This document shows positions 62,857 to 64,000 of a stretch of DNA of 64,000 nt, one piece after another; positions within the stretch are counted from its first letter, which is position 1, and each line of letters opens with the position of its first letter. This stretch comes from Pseudomonas sp. G34 (GTDB taxonomy: Bacteria > Pseudomonadota > Gammaproteobacteria > Pseudomonadales > Pseudomonadaceae): NCBI RefSeq assembly GCF_031119625.1, contig NZ_JAVHZV010000029.1:372001-436000 (forward strand). Reading direction: 5' to 3'. Below the pieces are notes generated by a model. The model worked only from the letters and a program-made list of their open reading frames with translations, was not told the origin of the DNA and did no database searches. A program made the translations under genes and the position numbers.

Positions 62857-64000
62857 ATGGCCGACGAATACCACCACGGCGTCCGAGTCCTCGAAATCAA
62901 CGAGGGCACACGCCCCATCCGCACCATTTCCACCGCAATCGTCGGCATGGTCTGCACCGCAGAAGACGCTGACCTCATTGCCTTCCCGCTCAACACCCCC
63001 GTGCTGGTCACCAACGTGCAAGCGGCCATCAAGTCCGCCGGCGTCAAGGGCACCCTGGCCGCCAGCCTGCAGGCCATTGCCGACCAAACCAAACCGGTGA
63101 CCGTCGTCGTTCGCGTGGCGGATGGCGAGGGTGCAACCGACGAGGAAAAGCTCGCCAGCCTCATCAGCAACATCGTCGGCACCACCACCGCCGAAGGCAA
63201 ATACACCGGCATGAAGGCCCTGCTGGCGGCCAAATCGCAGCTCGGCGTCACCCCGCGCATTCTCGGTGTGCCGGGCCTCGACCCGCTGCCGGTAGCCACC
63301 GCCCTGGTCAGCATCGCCAAGCAGCTGCGCGCCTTCGCCTACGTCAGTGCTTATGGCTGCAAATCTGTCAGCGAGGCCATCGCCTACCGCGAAGGCTTCG
63401 GCGCCCGCGAAGTCATGGTCATCTGGCCGGATTTCAAACGCTGGAGCACTGCAGCCGACGCCACCGTCACCGCTCCAGCGGTCGCCGTCGCCCTCGGCCT
63501 GCGCGCCAAGCTCGACCAGGAACAGGGCTGGCACAAAACCCTGTCCAACGTCGCCGTGGACGGCGTTACCGGCATCAGCGCCGACGTGTTCTGGGATCTG
63601 CAGAACCCCGCCACCGACGCCGGCCTGCTCAACGCCGCCGAGGTCACCACGCTGATCAACCACAGCGGCTACCGTTTCTGGGGCTCGCGCACCTGCAGCG
63701 AAGATCCGCTGTTCGCCTTCGAGAACTACACCCGCACCGCCCAGGTGCTGGCCGACACCATGGCCGAGGGGCATTTCTGGGCCGTCGACAAGCCCCTGCA
63801 TCCCTCCCTGGTGCGCGACATCATCGAGGGCATCAATGCCAAGTTCCGCGAGCTCAAGGCCGGCGGCTACATCATCGATGGCCAGTGCTGGTACGACCCC
63901 GAAGCCAACACCAAGGACACCCTCAAGGCCGGCAAGTTGTACATCGACTTCGACTACACCCCCGTGCCGCCCCTCGAGGATCTGAGCCTTCGCCAGCGCA
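62857..64000 (+). CDS. FI: Tail sheath protein FI, 3' end off the window
   Basis: The first 381 codons of the contractile sheath protein; P2 gpFI is about 396 aa, so nearly all of it is here. It starts MADEYHHGVRVLEINEGTRPI, a typical P2-type sheath N terminus, and includes FAYVSAYGCKSVSEAIAYRE and later SGYRFWGSRTCSEDPLFAFEN. It should be followed by FII (tube). The gap between G and FI, which in P2 holds the Z/fun exclusion gene, here contains only terminator and promoter. Confidence 0.95.
   Translation, partial: MADEYHHGVRVLEINEGTRPIRTISTAIVGMVCTAEDADLIAFPLNTPVLVTNVQAAIKSAGVKGTLAASLQAIADQTKPVTVVVRVADGEGATDEEKLASLISNIVGTTTAEGKYTGMKALLAAKSQLGVTPRILGVPGLDPLPVATALVSIAKQLRAFAYVSAYGCKSVSEAIAYREGFGAREVMVIWPDFKRWSTAADATVTAPAVAVALGLRAKLDQEQGWHKTLSNVAVDGVTGISADVFWDLQNPATDAGLLNAAEVTTLINHSGYRFWGSRTCSEDPLFAFENYTRTAQVLADTMAEGHFWAVDKPLHPSLVRDIIEGINAKFRELKAGGYIIDGQCWYDPEANTKDTLKAGKLYIDFDYTPVPPLEDLSLRQR

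Larger units (their letters stand above)
45615..64000. mobile_element. P2/phiCTX-type prophage (one end plus most late genes)
   Basis: Runs from an orphan tRNA-Leu 3' end to beyond the window. The gene order Q-P (minus) then O-N-M-L-X, lysis, R-S, V-W-J-I-H-G-FI (plus) is that of P2-like contractile-tailed phages. The structural genes seen look intact and carry ordered late promoters, so the element may be a complete prophage. Integrase, repressor and replication genes are not in the window. The att site lies beside the Q end, as I recall for phiCTX, rather than beside D/ogr as in P2. Confidence 0.92.

Overview
The window is a high-GC gammaproteobacterial chromosome segment, almost certainly Pseudomonas. 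Gene order closely follows my recollection of the P. aeruginosa PAO1 PA1846-to-PA1800 block: cti, metH, cysI-DUF934, acuI-like, sohB, SCP2, phosphotransferase, SDR, nudC, fimL, enoyl-CoA hydratase family, ldcA, dnaQ, rnhA, gloB, mltD, an nppA1A2BCD-type transporter, ppiD, hupB, lon, clpX, clpP, tig. Several genes I expect there are absent: tse1/tsi1 between cti and metH, nhaB plus a permease next to ldcA, and fabI before ppiD. An REP-like repeat with GTAGGGTGGAC arms suggests a P. mendocina/oleovorans/stutzeri-type lineage rather than P. aeruginosa itself. All species statements are inference.

Positions 1-45,600 are core genome. 1-11,870 hold membrane fatty-acid cis/trans isomerase (partial), cobalamin methionine synthase with a MetR-type box, small unknown proteins, a ZIP transporter and the sulfite reductase pair. 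11,878-24,721 hold lipid/acyl-CoA-related enzymes, membrane and redox-nucleotide genes, FimL and a lysine-decarboxylase family enzyme. 24,837-36,890 hold DNA-replication genes (dnaQ, rnhA), glyoxalase II, a lytic transglycosylase and a five-gene peptide/nucleoside-peptide ABC importer. 37,019-45,487 is the minus-strand protein-quality-control block ppiD, hupB, lon, clpX, clpP, tig; lon has a clear sigma-32-type promoter.

From 45,615 to the window end lies a P2/phiCTX-type Myoviridae-like prophage. It begins at a 26-bp orphan 3' end of a tRNA-Leu gene just upstream of tig. An approximately 900-bp non-coding end follows with ten GGTAAT/ATTACC hexamers. Then come Q-P on the minus strand and O-N-M-L-X, lysis genes, R-S, V-PAAR-W-J-I-H-G and FI on the plus strand. 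The att-next-to-Q layout is that of phiCTX rather than P2; the integrase and early genes should lie beyond 64,000 near the reconstituted tRNA-Leu.

The two most interesting signals are in the prophage. (1) Three copies of a 23-bp palindrome, G(T/C)TGTA(G/A)-N9-CTACAAC, sit upstream of P/O, V and FI, exactly where a P2 Ogr/Delta-type late activator should bind. (2) Between S and V, a P2 lysogenic-conversion position, a cassette carries its own sigma-70 promoter, a C4/CI-like antisense RNA and a 48-aa ORF, followed by an AT-rich DUF4238-like cargo gene. The RNA's two unpaired segments are complementary to a pair of target boxes on each side, and one target overlaps the ribosome binding site of the 48-aa ORF.
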